A stretch of DNA of 64,000 bases from Flavobacteriia bacterium (GTDB taxonomy: Bacteria > Bacteroidota > Bacteroidia > Flavobacteriales_D > Crocinitomicaceae): assembly GCA_947462925.1 (NCBI GenBank), contig CANHQP010000012.1:1-64000 (forward strand), in the 5' to 3' direction. The notes beneath the pieces were generated by a model, which was given only the letters and a program-made list of their open reading frames with translations, searched no databases and was not told the origin of the DNA. The stretch's first letter is position 1. Each line of letters opens with the position of its first letter. Below, in pieces: positions 45,776-54,660 of this stretch. The position numbers were made by a program, and so were the translations under genes.

Positions 45776-45812
45776 CATTATATAAAGAAACACCAACAAA
45801 AACAATAAAATA

Positions 45813-46517
45813 ATGTTTGAAATTATAAAACTAGATTGGGATTCGAATTTTTTTAATTTCGAGGTTGGAAAGTTGCTTATTCCCAAAAATAGTAATTTTG
45901 AATTTTCCATGATAGCTAGGAATGATTTCAAATTAGTATATCTTTTTTCTGAGGAACCTTTGTCGGATCATCAAATAGAAAGTTCTGGAGCAAAATTTTT
46001 AGATGTAAAAGTAGAATTAGCTCAAAATACCGCATTATTTTCTAGTAATTTGAAGCAGAAGTGTACTTACGAAGTTAAACCAATTTTAGAATTATCTGGA
46101 TCCTTAATTAGTTTGGTACTAGAAAGTGGGGTTTATTCTCGATTTAATTTAGATCAAAATTTTATTCAAAATGAATTTGAAAGATTGTACATTGCTTGGA
46201 TTCAAAAAGCACTATATGAATCGAGTTCAATGGTTTATGGAGCTTACTTAGGTAATCAATTATTGGGTTTTATATCTGTTAGCTTTAAATCTGGCATTAC
46301 CGATATTGGTTTAATTGCTGTTAATGAAACAGCAAGAGGGATGGATGTCGGAAAGATTTTATTAAATGAAGCAAATAATTATGCAAACTTTAATAACAGT
46401 TCTATTATCACAGTTGTTACTCAGGAAAAGAACGAAAGAGCGATGGCTTTTTACTTAAAGAATGGTTTTAATGTCAAAAATAGAACCTACATCTATCACC
46501 TTTGGAAAAAAAAATAA
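45813..46517 (+). CDS. wecD: GNAT acyltransferase, WecD/RffC-like, copy 1
   Basis: A 234-residue enzyme predicted to N-acetylate a nucleotide-linked 4-amino-4,6-dideoxyhexose. It opens with the WecD-type LDWDSNFFNFEVGKL and has a C-terminal GNAT domain with the acetyl-CoA loop ETARGMDVGKILLNEA (about 176-191) and VVTQEKNERAMAFYLKNGF (about 203-221). It is a clear paralogue of the gene at 53,667, sharing long identical runs. A wecE-type transaminase follows after 293 AT-rich bases, giving the aminosugar pair of dTDP-Fuc4NAc-like synthesis. The exact sugar (Fuc4N or a relative) is inferred. Confidence 0.85.
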   Translation: MFEIIKLDWDSNFFNFEVGKLLIPKNSNFEFSMIARNDFKLVYLFSEEPLSDHQIESSGAKFLDVKVELAQNTALFSSNLKQKCTYEVKPILELSGSLISLVLESGVYSRFNLDQNFIQNEFERLYIAWIQKALYESSSMVYGAYLGNQLLGFISVSFKSGITDIGLIAVNETARGMDVGKILLNEANNYANFNNSSIITVVTQEKNERAMAFYLKNGFNVKNRTYIYHLWKKK

Positions 46518-46810
46518 TTAATTAACTTACAATAAAGTAATTAATGTTTTTTAATCAAACTTAGTTTACAAATTAAGCAGTAGATATTTTTTGATAAACT
46601 TCTATATCGATTTGTTTTGCCGTAAGTTTCTGTTTTCAAAAAAAACATCAGTAATTTTGAGATTAATTAATTATTGTTCCTAATTTAGCATCAAAATTGT
46701 GGAACGGCAAAATAATATGGCCATTTACAGTAAGATCCTAATGTGTTAAATACAAGTATTTCAGTTAATTAGGTATTCTTAATTTATAAATCAGAAATAA
46801 CACTTCATGC

Positions 46811-47962
46811 ATGGCTTTAAATAAGATTACATTTAATAAGCCCTATTTTACGGGAAATGAAACAAAATACATTGAAGAAGCGGTTCATTCTATGAAAATA
46901 TCCGGTGACGGTATGTTTACAAAAAAATGTCACAGTTTTTTTGAAGAAAAATATGGTTTTCACCATTGTCTGCTTACAACTTCCTGCACAGATGCACTTG
47001 AAATGGCGGCAATACTTATAGATATCAATGCTGGAGATGAGGTAATCGTGCCGTCTTATACATTTGTTTCTACTGCAAATGCTTTTGTTTTGAGAGGGGC
47101 AAAAATTGTATTTGCAGATTCTTTACCAGACCATCCAAACATGGATACTTCCAAAATCGAAGCTTTAATTACTCCCAAAACCAAAGCAATTGTTCCTGTT
47201 CACTATGGTGGCGTTGCTTGTGATATGGATGAAATTATGTCTTTAGCAGTTAAATACAGTCTTTATGTAATTGAAGATGCTGCTCAAGCAATCGATTCTT
47301 TTTACAATGGAAAACCGCTTGGGGGAATTGGGCATTTAGCGGCTTTCTCTTTTCACGAGACTAAAAATATCATTTCTGGTGAAGGAGGAATGCTAGTTGT
47401 TAATGATAGAAAATTTGTAGAAAGGGCAGAGATAATACGCGAGAAAGGAACAAATAGATCGCAATTTTTTCGAGGTGAAATTGATAAATATGGGTGGGTT
47501 GATTTAGGTAGTTCTTTTTTACCATCGGATATTATAGCCGCTTTTTTATTCGCTCAATTAGAAAATATAGATAAAATTCAAGCAAAACGGAAAGCTATTT
47601 GGAATTCTTACTATGATATGTTAAAACCCTTAACTATTAAAAATCATTTCAAATTGTTAGAATTAAATAAAAGCCAGACGAATAACGGACATTTGTTTGC
47701 TTTGATAATGAATAGTATAGAAGAGCGAACAGCATTGATTGAGTTTATGAAAAATAACGGTATTATGCCTGTTTTTCATTATTTGGGTTTACACAAAAGC
47801 TACTTTTATCAAGATAAACACGATGGAAGAAATTTGCTCAATTGTGATAAGTTCACAGATACTTTATTGCGATTGCCGTTTTATTATGAGCTTACAACAT
47901 CTGAAATAGAATTTATTTGTTCAACAATATTCAAATTTTATGATTTACAACAAGGTCGATGA
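46811..47962 (+). CDS. wecE: dTDP-4-amino-4,6-dideoxygalactose transaminase, WecE/RffA-like, copy 1
   Basis: A 383-residue PLP-dependent sugar aminotransferase of the DegT/DnrJ/EryC1/StrS group. The internal-aldimine Lys is K185 in SFHETKNIISGEGG; PSYTFVSTANAFVLRGAKIV and EDAAQAIDSFY are shared with enterobacterial RffA. It would aminate C4 of dTDP-4-keto-6-deoxyglucose to give the substrate of the upstream WecD. The copy at 54,661 is very similar over the whole length. The 293-base gap before it has a -7-like TAATTTAG at 46,681-46,688 and a long leader. Genes for making dTDP-4-keto-6-deoxyglucose (rmlA, rmlB) are not in the window. Confidence 0.9.
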   Translation: MALNKITFNKPYFTGNETKYIEEAVHSMKISGDGMFTKKCHSFFEEKYGFHHCLLTTSCTDALEMAAILIDINAGDEVIVPSYTFVSTANAFVLRGAKIVFADSLPDHPNMDTSKIEALITPKTKAIVPVHYGGVACDMDEIMSLAVKYSLYVIEDAAQAIDSFYNGKPLGGIGHLAAFSFHETKNIISGEGGMLVVNDRKFVERAEIIREKGTNRSQFFRGEIDKYGWVDLGSSFLPSDIIAAFLFAQLENIDKIQAKRKAIWNSYYDMLKPLTIKNHFKLLELNKSQTNNGHLFALIMNSIEERTALIEFMKNNGIMPVFHYLGLHKSYFYQDKHDGRNLLNCDKFTDTLLRLPFYYELTTSEIEFICSTIFKFYDLQQGR

Positions 47963-47985
47963 TTTCAATGTTTTATAATTCCTTT

Positions 47986-47993
47986 TATCTTTG
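47986..47993 (+). promoter_or_regulatory. -7 promoter element of the GtrB-like gene
   Basis: TATCTTTG, an exact TAnnTTTG match, lies 119 bases before ATG 48,113, implying a leader of roughly 110 bases. Confidence 0.5.
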
Positions 47994-48112
47994 CTTGCTT
48001 TTAACAAAAATAAAGTAATTTTAGGATTCGCTTTATAGTAAAAGACAAGTAAAAGATTATAAAATTCAAAATTAAGTTTTTTATAATTTCTTTTTTTAAT
48101 AAACTAAGGTAT

Positions 48113-49057
48113 ATGGTTGAAAAATCAAATTTAGAATTAAGTATTGTTACTACATTATATCATTCAAGACCTTTTTTAGAGGATTATTTGAAGCAGGTTT
48201 TGTTTGAAGTTAATAAATCTCAGATAAATAATTTCGAGCTACTTTTCGTAAATGATGGTTCGCCTGATGATTCACTAGAATTTCTTCTAATTCAAAAAAA
48301 AAACATTCCTCAAATAAAAGTAATTGATTTATCTAGAAATTTTGGGCATCACCTTGCTATTCAAGAAGGGTTGATTCAAGCAAAAGGAGATCTTATTTTT
48401 CTGATTGATAATGATTTAGAGACACCGTCTACTGTTATATCTCAATTTATTGAAATAATGCGGAATGACGAAAAATTGGATGTGATATTCGGTTTTCAAG
48501 AAAATCGCAAAGGCAATTTATTTGAACGAATTAGTGGAGGATTGTTCTGGAAAATATTTAACCTTTTATCTGACACTAAACTCCCGAATAATATAGTTAC
48601 CGAAAGATTGATGAAAAGAAAATATGTTACAGAGTTGATGAGACTGGGTGATGCCAATTTATTTATTTTCGGAATGTTTCATTGGGTTGGTTTTAATCAG
48701 AAAGGGGTTTCTGTAAAAAAAGGACAAAGACAAGGTAAAAGCACTTACACTAGGAAAAAGAAAATGGATTTGATGATTCATGCTATCACCTCTTTTTCTG
48801 GAAAGCCCTTAGAATGGTTGTTTTATTTTGGATTAACAGTTTCTTTGCTAAGTGTAATTGTTATTTTTATTCTAATACTTCATAAACTAATTTACATGAA
48901 TGAGGTTAAGTTAGGATGGACATCACTTATTGCAGTCAACATATTCATTCTTGGAATTTTATCAACTTTCTTAGGGGTGATTGGGATGTATGTAAATAAA
49001 ATATTCAGACAAGTTCAAGCAAGACCTAATGTAATCATAAGATCTATTTACGATTGA
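48113..49057 (+). CDS. polyprenyl-phosphate glycosyltransferase, GtrB/ArnC-like (GT2)
   Basis: A 314-residue enzyme with an N-terminal GT2 domain (IVTTLYHSRPFLEDY, VNDGSPDDS, LIDNDLETP at about 99-107) and two C-terminal transmembrane helices (about 236-258 and 270-292), the layout of GtrB, ArnC and DPM1. It should load a sugar onto undecaprenyl phosphate at the cytoplasmic face. The next gene encodes a GT-C-like membrane protein that could use that lipid-linked sugar outside, as in phage-type O-antigen glucosylation (inference from order and topology). Confidence 0.87.
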   Translation: MVEKSNLELSIVTTLYHSRPFLEDYLKQVLFEVNKSQINNFELLFVNDGSPDDSLEFLLIQKKNIPQIKVIDLSRNFGHHLAIQEGLIQAKGDLIFLIDNDLETPSTVISQFIEIMRNDEKLDVIFGFQENRKGNLFERISGGLFWKIFNLLSDTKLPNNIVTERLMKRKYVTELMRLGDANLFIFGMFHWVGFNQKGVSVKKGQRQGKSTYTRKKKMDLMIHAITSFSGKPLEWLFYFGLTVSLLSVIVIFILILHKLIYMNEVKLGWTSLIAVNIFILGILSTFLGVIGMYVNKIFRQVQARPNVIIRSIYD

Positions 49058-49211
49058 AAATAAAACAATTTTAACGGCTATTAGCAGTTAAAAAACACTA
49101 AATAAACTTTCATTATCGGTTAAAATAGTTAAAGTAACAAAAAAATAGCAGTGATAAGTAATTTTTCAAGAAAAATACACGACAAAATTCAAACAAAAAA
49201 ATTTCCTCTAA

Positions 49212-50789
49212 ATGAGAATATTAAAAGATTATATGTTTAAGTACGATAAAAAAAATGTTTATTTTTTGTTTATTATTTTATTATTTTCGAACATAGTGTT
49301 TCTAGTTATTGGGTTAGAACCCAATGGACTTTCCTTAAATAAACCATTTAAAATTGAAGGTGACACAAAAGAGTATATTAGTTCTTCTGAAAATTTAATA
49401 TGCGGAAAAGGATATACTTTTTATAAAGTGTCAAATGACATTGAATTTGTGTCAAATATTTCAAATAAAAAAGAGAATGAAAAAGCCATTTTTTATAGTT
49501 TTCGTTCCCCAGGATTTGCATTTTTCTACGTTACTTTTCGTTTTTTTTTAAATCAGCAAAATGCATTGATTACGTTCATTATTTTTCAAACAATTTTAAA
49601 TGCTTTTGCTAAACTTATTATAGCATTAATGATTTACAATTTCACTAAAAATAAGTTTCTCTTCATTTTATCTGTTTTCATTTTAGGTACTGTACCTTTT
49701 TTCTCACAGTATAATAACCTCATTTTGACGGATTCATTAGGGTTGTCATTTCTAATCTTTGCCTTTTATTTTTTCATTAAAGCAATAGAGAAAAATTTTA
49801 AATTTAAAACACTAATTTTATCTGGCTTTCTTTTTACTATTGCTGTTTTTTTACGACCCTTTTTATTTCTTCCCTTTGCACTTGCTGCATTTTTGCTATT
49901 AAATCTCTTATTTTCACAAACTAATTTTAAAAACATTATTGTAACATTGCTGTGCTTCGGTTTTTCCTTTATAATAATTGACTCAATTTGGATAATTAGA
50001 AATTATTATTACACTGAGAAATTTATTCCGTTGGCTTCAACTTTACATTTTCAGGACCACAAGCATTCATCATTTCAAGAAATTAAAAAAATATCAGGCT
50101 CTTTGGGTTATTCCAATAATTGGTGGGATATTGAATCACCTGTTCATTGGTTTTATAACAAAAGCGATAATAGAAAAGTAAATGTAATTTTTTCGGAGGA
50201 AGAGATTAGTATTGCGAACCAAAATAAAATACTGAAATCAAGAAATTACATGTTTAATTCCATAGAAAAAAAAATAAAACTTGAAGAAAGAATTTTTTTA
50301 GAAAAAAAATCTGAAAAGCTTCTTAAAGAAATCAATCTAGATTTTAGACAAAATAATTTTTTTAATACTCGAATAAAAAATCGTTTATCAATACTTGTAA
50401 AGTTCATTAATCAACCGATTCAACGAGATTTCCATAGTGTAAGATACCCCTTCAATGTTACTCTTGTTTTTTATAACCACTTGGTTGTCAATTCAATTCT
50501 TTGGATAGGTTTTTTTGCGAGTGTATTGTTTTTGTTTGGGAATCAAATGATTGGCGTCAAATACCTTTCATTTTGCACCTTGATTATAATCTTATTCTTC
50601 ACTTTTGTGCTTTTGTCGTACGAGTATCGTGAAATTTACACGATGATGGGCTTTCTTGTAATTTCATCTTTCATTTTGTTGAATAAACTTAAGACCAGTC
50701 ATTTTTTATTAAAAACATCAATAATCGCTATCGTGATTTTAGCTTTTGTTCAGTCTTTTTATCAAACTTTGTTTGAAATAAATTGGTAA
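49212..50789 (+). CDS. GT-C-type membrane glycosyltransferase (GT39-like)
   Basis: A 525-residue protein with about eleven transmembrane helices. The first extracytoplasmic loop contains EGDTKEYI (about 49-56), whose acidic residues sit where GT-C enzymes have their catalytic acid, followed by FYSFRSPGFAFFY. A long soluble loop runs from about 275 to 400. It most likely transfers a sugar from polyprenyl phosphate, made by the GtrB-like neighbour, to the growing glycan on the periplasmic side. Acceptor and sugar are unknown. Start ATG 49,212. Confidence 0.7.
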   Translation: MRILKDYMFKYDKKNVYFLFIILLFSNIVFLVIGLEPNGLSLNKPFKIEGDTKEYISSSENLICGKGYTFYKVSNDIEFVSNISNKKENEKAIFYSFRSPGFAFFYVTFRFFLNQQNALITFIIFQTILNAFAKLIIALMIYNFTKNKFLFILSVFILGTVPFFSQYNNLILTDSLGLSFLIFAFYFFIKAIEKNFKFKTLILSGFLFTIAVFLRPFLFLPFALAAFLLLNLLFSQTNFKNIIVTLLCFGFSFIIIDSIWIIRNYYYTEKFIPLASTLHFQDHKHSSFQEIKKISGSLGYSNNWWDIESPVHWFYNKSDNRKVNVIFSEEEISIANQNKILKSRNYMFNSIEKKIKLEERIFLEKKSEKLLKEINLDFRQNNFFNTRIKNRLSILVKFINQPIQRDFHSVRYPFNVTLVFYNHLVVNSILWIGFFASVLFLFGNQMIGVKYLSFCTLIIILFFTFVLLSYEYREIYTMMGFLVISSFILLNKLKTSHFLLKTSIIAIVILAFVQSFYQTLFEINW

Positions 50790-51125
50790 TTTATAGAACC
50801 TTCTTAGTAGATGTTTTTTTGAGCTTAGATGCCTATAAAACTGTTTACCTAATGTTCTTCCTATGTTCAGAAATTTAATGTTTGATGAGTAAATTTAAAA
50901 TTATTTTTGACCTTTCCATTAATTTCAGGTTTAATAATGAGCATTTTCGGAGTCAGGCTAAGATTAACATGTTATCTTAGTCCATTTTTAGGATTATTTT
51001 TATTAGTTGGAATTAAAAAAAAAATCTATTTTTGTTCATAATTCAACAAATTAGATTCTTTGAGAATATTACTTTCTTTAAAGTGATAAAAATGAATTAG
51101 TTTGACAAAATAGGATTAGAAAAGT
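50790..51125. other. 336-base gap carrying the wzm leader
   Basis: No gene is seen. The second half is the leader repeat described at 51,017-51,144; the first half is AT-rich sequence without recognisable signals. Confidence 0.6.
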
Positions 51126-51144
51126 ATGAGTAAGGATGAAAATT
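51017..51144 (+). repeat. leader repeat copy B (wzm promoter, 5' UTR and first codons)
   Basis: The partner of 45,092-45,219. It holds TATTTTTG at 51,027-51,034 (exact TAnnTTTG), about 90 bases of leader and the first six codons of wzm. The tight match in the two blocks against a diverged centre suggests that both ends are under constraint or were copied recently. Confidence 0.75.
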
Positions 51145-51977
51145 GGTCGGAAATAATTAGACCTAAGCGACATTGGTTAGATATTAATTTAAAGGAACTA
51201 TGGAGATATAGAGATCTAATCATGCTTTTTGTAAGAAGAGATTTTGTTTCCATATATAAACAAACTGTGCTTGGTCCATTGTGGCTTTTCATTCAACCAC
51301 TTTTTACAACAATTACTTTTTATTTTGTTTTTAGTAGAATCGCTAAAATCCCGACCGATAACGTGGATCCAATTTTATTTTATCTTTCTGGGATTACGCT
51401 TTGGAATTATTTTTCAGATTGTTTTAGTAAGACGTCTAACACTTTTGTTGCAAATGCAGGTATTTTTGGAAAAGTATATTTCCCAAGGCTGGCAACACCA
51501 ATTTCAATCGTAATATCAAATCTGATTAAATTAGGCATTCAGGTCCTGCTTTTTATTGGAATCGCTGTTTATCGTGTTTATTTTCACGGCGCACATATTA
51601 ATATCAACGAAACTATTTTGTTATTACCTGTTTTAATATTATTGATGGCCATTATGGGATTAGGTTTAGGAATCATTTTTTCTGCATTAACAACCAAATA
51701 CCGAGATTTAAGCTTCTTGTTGACTTTTGGTATTCAACTATTAATGTATGCCACGCCAATTATTTATCCTTTGAGTTTTACCTCAGGGAAATTGCATCAA
51801 ATTCTATCCTACAACCCTTTAACTCCAATCATTGAAAATTTCAGATATGCATTTTTTGGAATTGGTTATTTAGATATTTCTGGCTTGATTTACACAACTG
51901 TCTTTTCTATAGTAGTATTGATTTTTGGGGTCATTATTTTTAATCGAGTAGAAAAAAACTTCATGGATACTGTTTGA
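51126..51977 (+). CDS. wzm: ABC-2 type polysaccharide export permease
   Basis: A 283-residue inner-membrane permease that forms the channel for lipid-linked O-antigen or capsule export. It opens with WLDINLKELWRYRDLI and DFVSIYKQTVLGPLW, the conserved amphipathic entry of Wzm-type permeases, and has six hydrophobic helices. It pairs with the ATPase gene 35 bases downstream. Its leader is a repeat also found at 45.1 kb. Confidence 0.93.
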   Translation: MSKDENWSEIIRPKRHWLDINLKELWRYRDLIMLFVRRDFVSIYKQTVLGPLWLFIQPLFTTITFYFVFSRIAKIPTDNVDPILFYLSGITLWNYFSDCFSKTSNTFVANAGIFGKVYFPRLATPISIVISNLIKLGIQVLLFIGIAVYRVYFHGAHININETILLLPVLILLMAIMGLGLGIIFSALTTKYRDLSFLLTFGIQLLMYATPIIYPLSFTSGKLHQILSYNPLTPIIENFRYAFFGIGYLDISGLIYTTVFSIVVLIFGVIIFNRVEKNFMDTV

Positions 51978-52012
51978 TATACAGCTTTCCAGAACATTTA
52001 AATATTAAGAAG

Positions 52013-53263
52013 ATGCCAGCCATCAAAGTAGAGAATTTATATAAGCAATATCAATTAGGTCAGGTTAGTACAGGCACTGTTGCACATGACTTCAACCGTT
52101 GGTTGCACAAGATTAGAGGCAAAGAGGATCCTTATGAAAAAATTACTGGCGAAAATTCTCGCGAGGAAAAAGGGAATTCGAAATATGTCTGGGCAATCGA
52201 AGACATTAATTTTGAAGCAAGACAAGGAGAAGTTTTAGGAATTATCGGAAGAAACGGTGCTGGAAAAAGTACACTACTTAAGATTTTGTCTAAAGTGACT
52301 TCACCCACAAAAGGTGAAATAAAAATTAAGGGGAGGATTGCCTCTTTGCTTGAGGTAGGTACAGGTTTTCATCCTGAATTGACAGGGAGAGAAAACATCT
52401 TTTTGAATGGAGCTATTTTAGGAATGACCAAAGCAGAAATCCGTTCCAAATTCGATGAAATCGTTGCTTTTTCGGGGGTAGAGAAGTACATAGATACTCC
52501 AGTTAAAAGATATTCTTCAGGAATGTATGTCCGCTTGGCTTTTGCTGTAGCAGCGCATTTGGAGCCTGAGATTTTAATTGTGGATGAGGTACTAGCAGTT
52601 GGTGATGCTGAATTTCAAAAGAAATGCTTAGGCAAAATGAAAGATGTCAGCAGTCAAGGTAGGACAGTTCTTTTTGTTAGTCACAACATGGCGGCTGTAA
52701 AATCTCTTTGTAGCAGAGGAATTTTGATGGAGCGCGGAAAAATTTCTTTTGCTGGAGGTGCAGATGAGACTGTTGAACATTATATGCGGGTAAATGCCCA
52801 AAATTTAAAACCAAAAGTTGAATTTAATAGTCCTGAGTTGGCTGAAGGCAATGAATTTGTCAAGATAAAATCAATAGAGGTTGTTCCTGAGAATCCTTTT
52901 ATTACCCATGATATTTATTTAAAATTTTCTTTTTGGAATTTTACTAGTACAAAGCAAATAAATTTAGCCATTGATTTTCTAGACTTAAGTGAGAATATAA
53001 TTTTTGGAACGATTCACAATTTCAAAACTAATGAAAATAATCTTTGCGTTGGAACTTGTAAAATTCCGGCTAATTTACTAAATGATGGTGTATATTCCTT
53101 GAATCTATATTTCTTGAATATAGAAATGAGTATGCTATATCGAAAGGAAGGGATAATCAACTTTGAAGTAGAAGATATGGAACGGAAAAATGCTTATTTT
53201 GGTAAAATAAATGGAGCTGTAAGGCCTATTCTAGAATGGAAAGACAATTTAGAAAATTTTTAG
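52013..53263 (+). CDS. wzt: ABC transporter ATPase with carbohydrate-binding C-terminus
   Basis: A 416-residue ATPase partner of Wzm. The start is ATG 52,013 (MPAIKVENLYKQYQLG), inside a longer open frame. Walker A is IGRNGAGKST (residues 78-87), the signature YSSGM (167-171), Walker B LIVDEVLAVGD, and the switch His follows in VSHNMAAVK. Residues about 270-405 form an extra beta-rich domain as in Wzt proteins that recognise the terminal modification of the O-chain before export. Chain length here may therefore be set by a capping enzyme encoded in the cluster. Confidence 0.92.
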   Translation: MPAIKVENLYKQYQLGQVSTGTVAHDFNRWLHKIRGKEDPYEKITGENSREEKGNSKYVWAIEDINFEARQGEVLGIIGRNGAGKSTLLKILSKVTSPTKGEIKIKGRIASLLEVGTGFHPELTGRENIFLNGAILGMTKAEIRSKFDEIVAFSGVEKYIDTPVKRYSSGMYVRLAFAVAAHLEPEILIVDEVLAVGDAEFQKKCLGKMKDVSSQGRTVLFVSHNMAAVKSLCSRGILMERGKISFAGGADETVEHYMRVNAQNLKPKVEFNSPELAEGNEFVKIKSIEVVPENPFITHDIYLKFSFWNFTSTKQINLAIDFLDLSENIIFGTIHNFKTNENNLCVGTCKIPANLLNDGVYSLNLYFLNIEMSMLYRKEGIINFEVEDMERKNAYFGKINGAVRPILEWKDNLENF

Positions 53264-53666
53264 TACTGAAATATAAAAAGTTGAATTTTTAGAATGTGAT
53301 TAAATTAAATAGTATTGGTTTTAAGTTTGTTAAGGCTTGATAAATTTCAATTTGTTTATTTTAATTTTTTCATAAATTAAAGATTGTTAAAACTTAAAAG
53401 CTAATGTTTTTTACAAATTTCAGCATTTAATCTCAGAAAAATGCGAGTAGATTTTTTCAAGAATATAATGAAATTAAGTAGTAGATTTACATCGGGAAAG
53501 TTTTTTTTGCATAGTTGTTTATGTTTCTGCTGTTGTTTTTTTTATTTTTAGGTTTGTATCGGTATTTCATTTCATGAAAACTTGTAATGACCTCAATCTA
53601 TACCTCCAGCTTATAACAAAATACCGAAAGATACTTATATGATTTTAAAAGAATAGCAGTAAAAAA
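53264..53666. other. 403-base AT-rich gap before wecD copy 2
   Basis: No open frame with a recognisable product is seen on either strand. TATTTTTA at 53,543-53,550 is one mismatch from the -7 consensus. The rest is very AT-rich. Confidence 0.4.
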
Positions 53667-54374
53667 ATGTGTAAAATTATTCAGCTAGAGTGGGACTCTA
53701 ATTTTTTTGACTATGAGGTTGGAAAGTTATATATTCCCAAAAATGGTCATTTTGAAATATCCGTGTTGCCTGAGAATGAGTTCAAATTAATATATCTGTT
53801 CTCTGAAGAACCCTTGTCGGATCATAAATTAAAAAGTTTGGGAGCACAATTAGTTGATGTAAAAGTTGAACTAGCTAAAAGCACTGCAATTATGCCACTC
53901 AATTTCAACGATAAAAATACTTATGAAGTTAAACCAATTAATGAATTATCTAATTCTTTGATTAGTTTGGTTCTAGAAAGTGGGGTTTATTCTCGCTTTA
54001 AGTTAGATCAGAATTTTATTCAAAATGAATATGAAAGATTATATATTGCTTGGATTAAAAAAGCATTAGAAGAAACAAATTCAAAAGTGTATGGTGCATA
54101 TTTAGATACTCAATTATTGGGTTTTATAAGTTTAAGCATGAAATCAGGTATTGCTGATATTGGTTTAATTGCTGTTTATGAAAAAGCAAGAGGAATGCAT
54201 ATTGGAAAAATTTTATTACACGAAGCCAATAATTATGCAAATAATAATGATAGTTCTGCTATAACAGTTGTTACTCAAGAAAAAAATGAACAAGCGATGG
54301 CTTTTTATATAAAAAATGGTTTTAGTGTTCAGAATAAAACCTACACTTATCACTTATGGAAAAAAAATCAGTAA
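53667..54374 (+). CDS. wecD: GNAT acyltransferase, WecD/RffC-like, copy 2
   Basis: A 235-residue paralogue of the gene at 45,813, with the same opening (LEWDSNFFDYEVGKL), identical blocks such as YLFSEEPLSDH and SLISLVLESGVYSRF, and the acetyl-CoA loop KARGMHIGKILLHEA. The function should be the same or closely related: N-acetylation of a 4-amino-dideoxyhexose nucleotide. It is followed by a wecE paralogue after 286 bases. Confidence 0.85.
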   Translation: MCKIIQLEWDSNFFDYEVGKLYIPKNGHFEISVLPENEFKLIYLFSEEPLSDHKLKSLGAQLVDVKVELAKSTAIMPLNFNDKNTYEVKPINELSNSLISLVLESGVYSRFKLDQNFIQNEYERLYIAWIKKALEETNSKVYGAYLDTQLLGFISLSMKSGIADIGLIAVYEKARGMHIGKILLHEANNYANNNDSSAITVVTQEKNEQAMAFYIKNGFSVQNKTYTYHLWKKNQ

Positions 54375-54401
54375 TTGTTTTTGATTTTTTTTTTTTTTTT
54401 T
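54361..54401 (+). terminator. A/T hairpin and 17-base T tract after wecD copy 2
   Basis: AAAAAAATCA (54,361-54,370, overlapping the end of the gene) can pair with TGATTTTTTT (54,382-54,391), and 17 Ts run from 54,385 to 54,401. The stem has only two G-C pairs, so it may be a weak terminator or simply a homopolymer prone to slippage. Confidence 0.35.
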
Positions 54402-54501
54402 GAACTGCAGATTAATTAATTTGTGTGTGTTTTTTTTTGATTTTGTTTAATTCTTTTATGTTTACTTCGATTTACTCAGGACAAAGTCAAAATATTTTTC
54501 C

Positions 54502-54509
54502 TAATTTTG
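54502..54509 (+). promoter_or_regulatory. -7 promoter element of wecE copy 2
   Basis: TAATTTTG, an exact TAnnTTTG match, lies 151 bases before ATG 54,661. The corresponding place before wecE copy 1 reads TAATTTAG, and the bases after it are similar, so the leader was duplicated with the genes. Confidence 0.5.
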
Positions 54510-54660
54510 AGATGAAAATTTTATAATGGACAAAGTCACTAGTTCGAATTTGGTAAATAAACATTTATTGGGCATAAATCATTCTTTAATTAGGATTTTT
54601 CTAAAATACTTATGACTATTTATAAATTAGGAATAATTTTTCACACTTTGATAAAATGAT

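Larger units (their letters stand above)
45026..45812. other. 787-base AT-rich gap with duplicated leader and possible gene remnants
   Basis: No full gene is seen. The first part holds a copy of the wzm promoter/leader (45,092-45,219). The rest has short open stretches in several frames, among them 45,566-45,700 (44 codons from an ATG), none recognisable. A clear -7 element for wecD lies at 45,768-45,775. The layout suggests decayed coding sequence between the leader and wecD, but no similarity to wzm or wzt past the first few codons can be seen by eye. Confidence 0.5.

Noticed and set aside
54641-54660. Third copy of the leader repeat before wecE copy 2 (TTTGATAAAATGATAT)
   Set aside because: Only about 16 bases resemble block 2 of the leader; too short and AT-rich to separate from chance.
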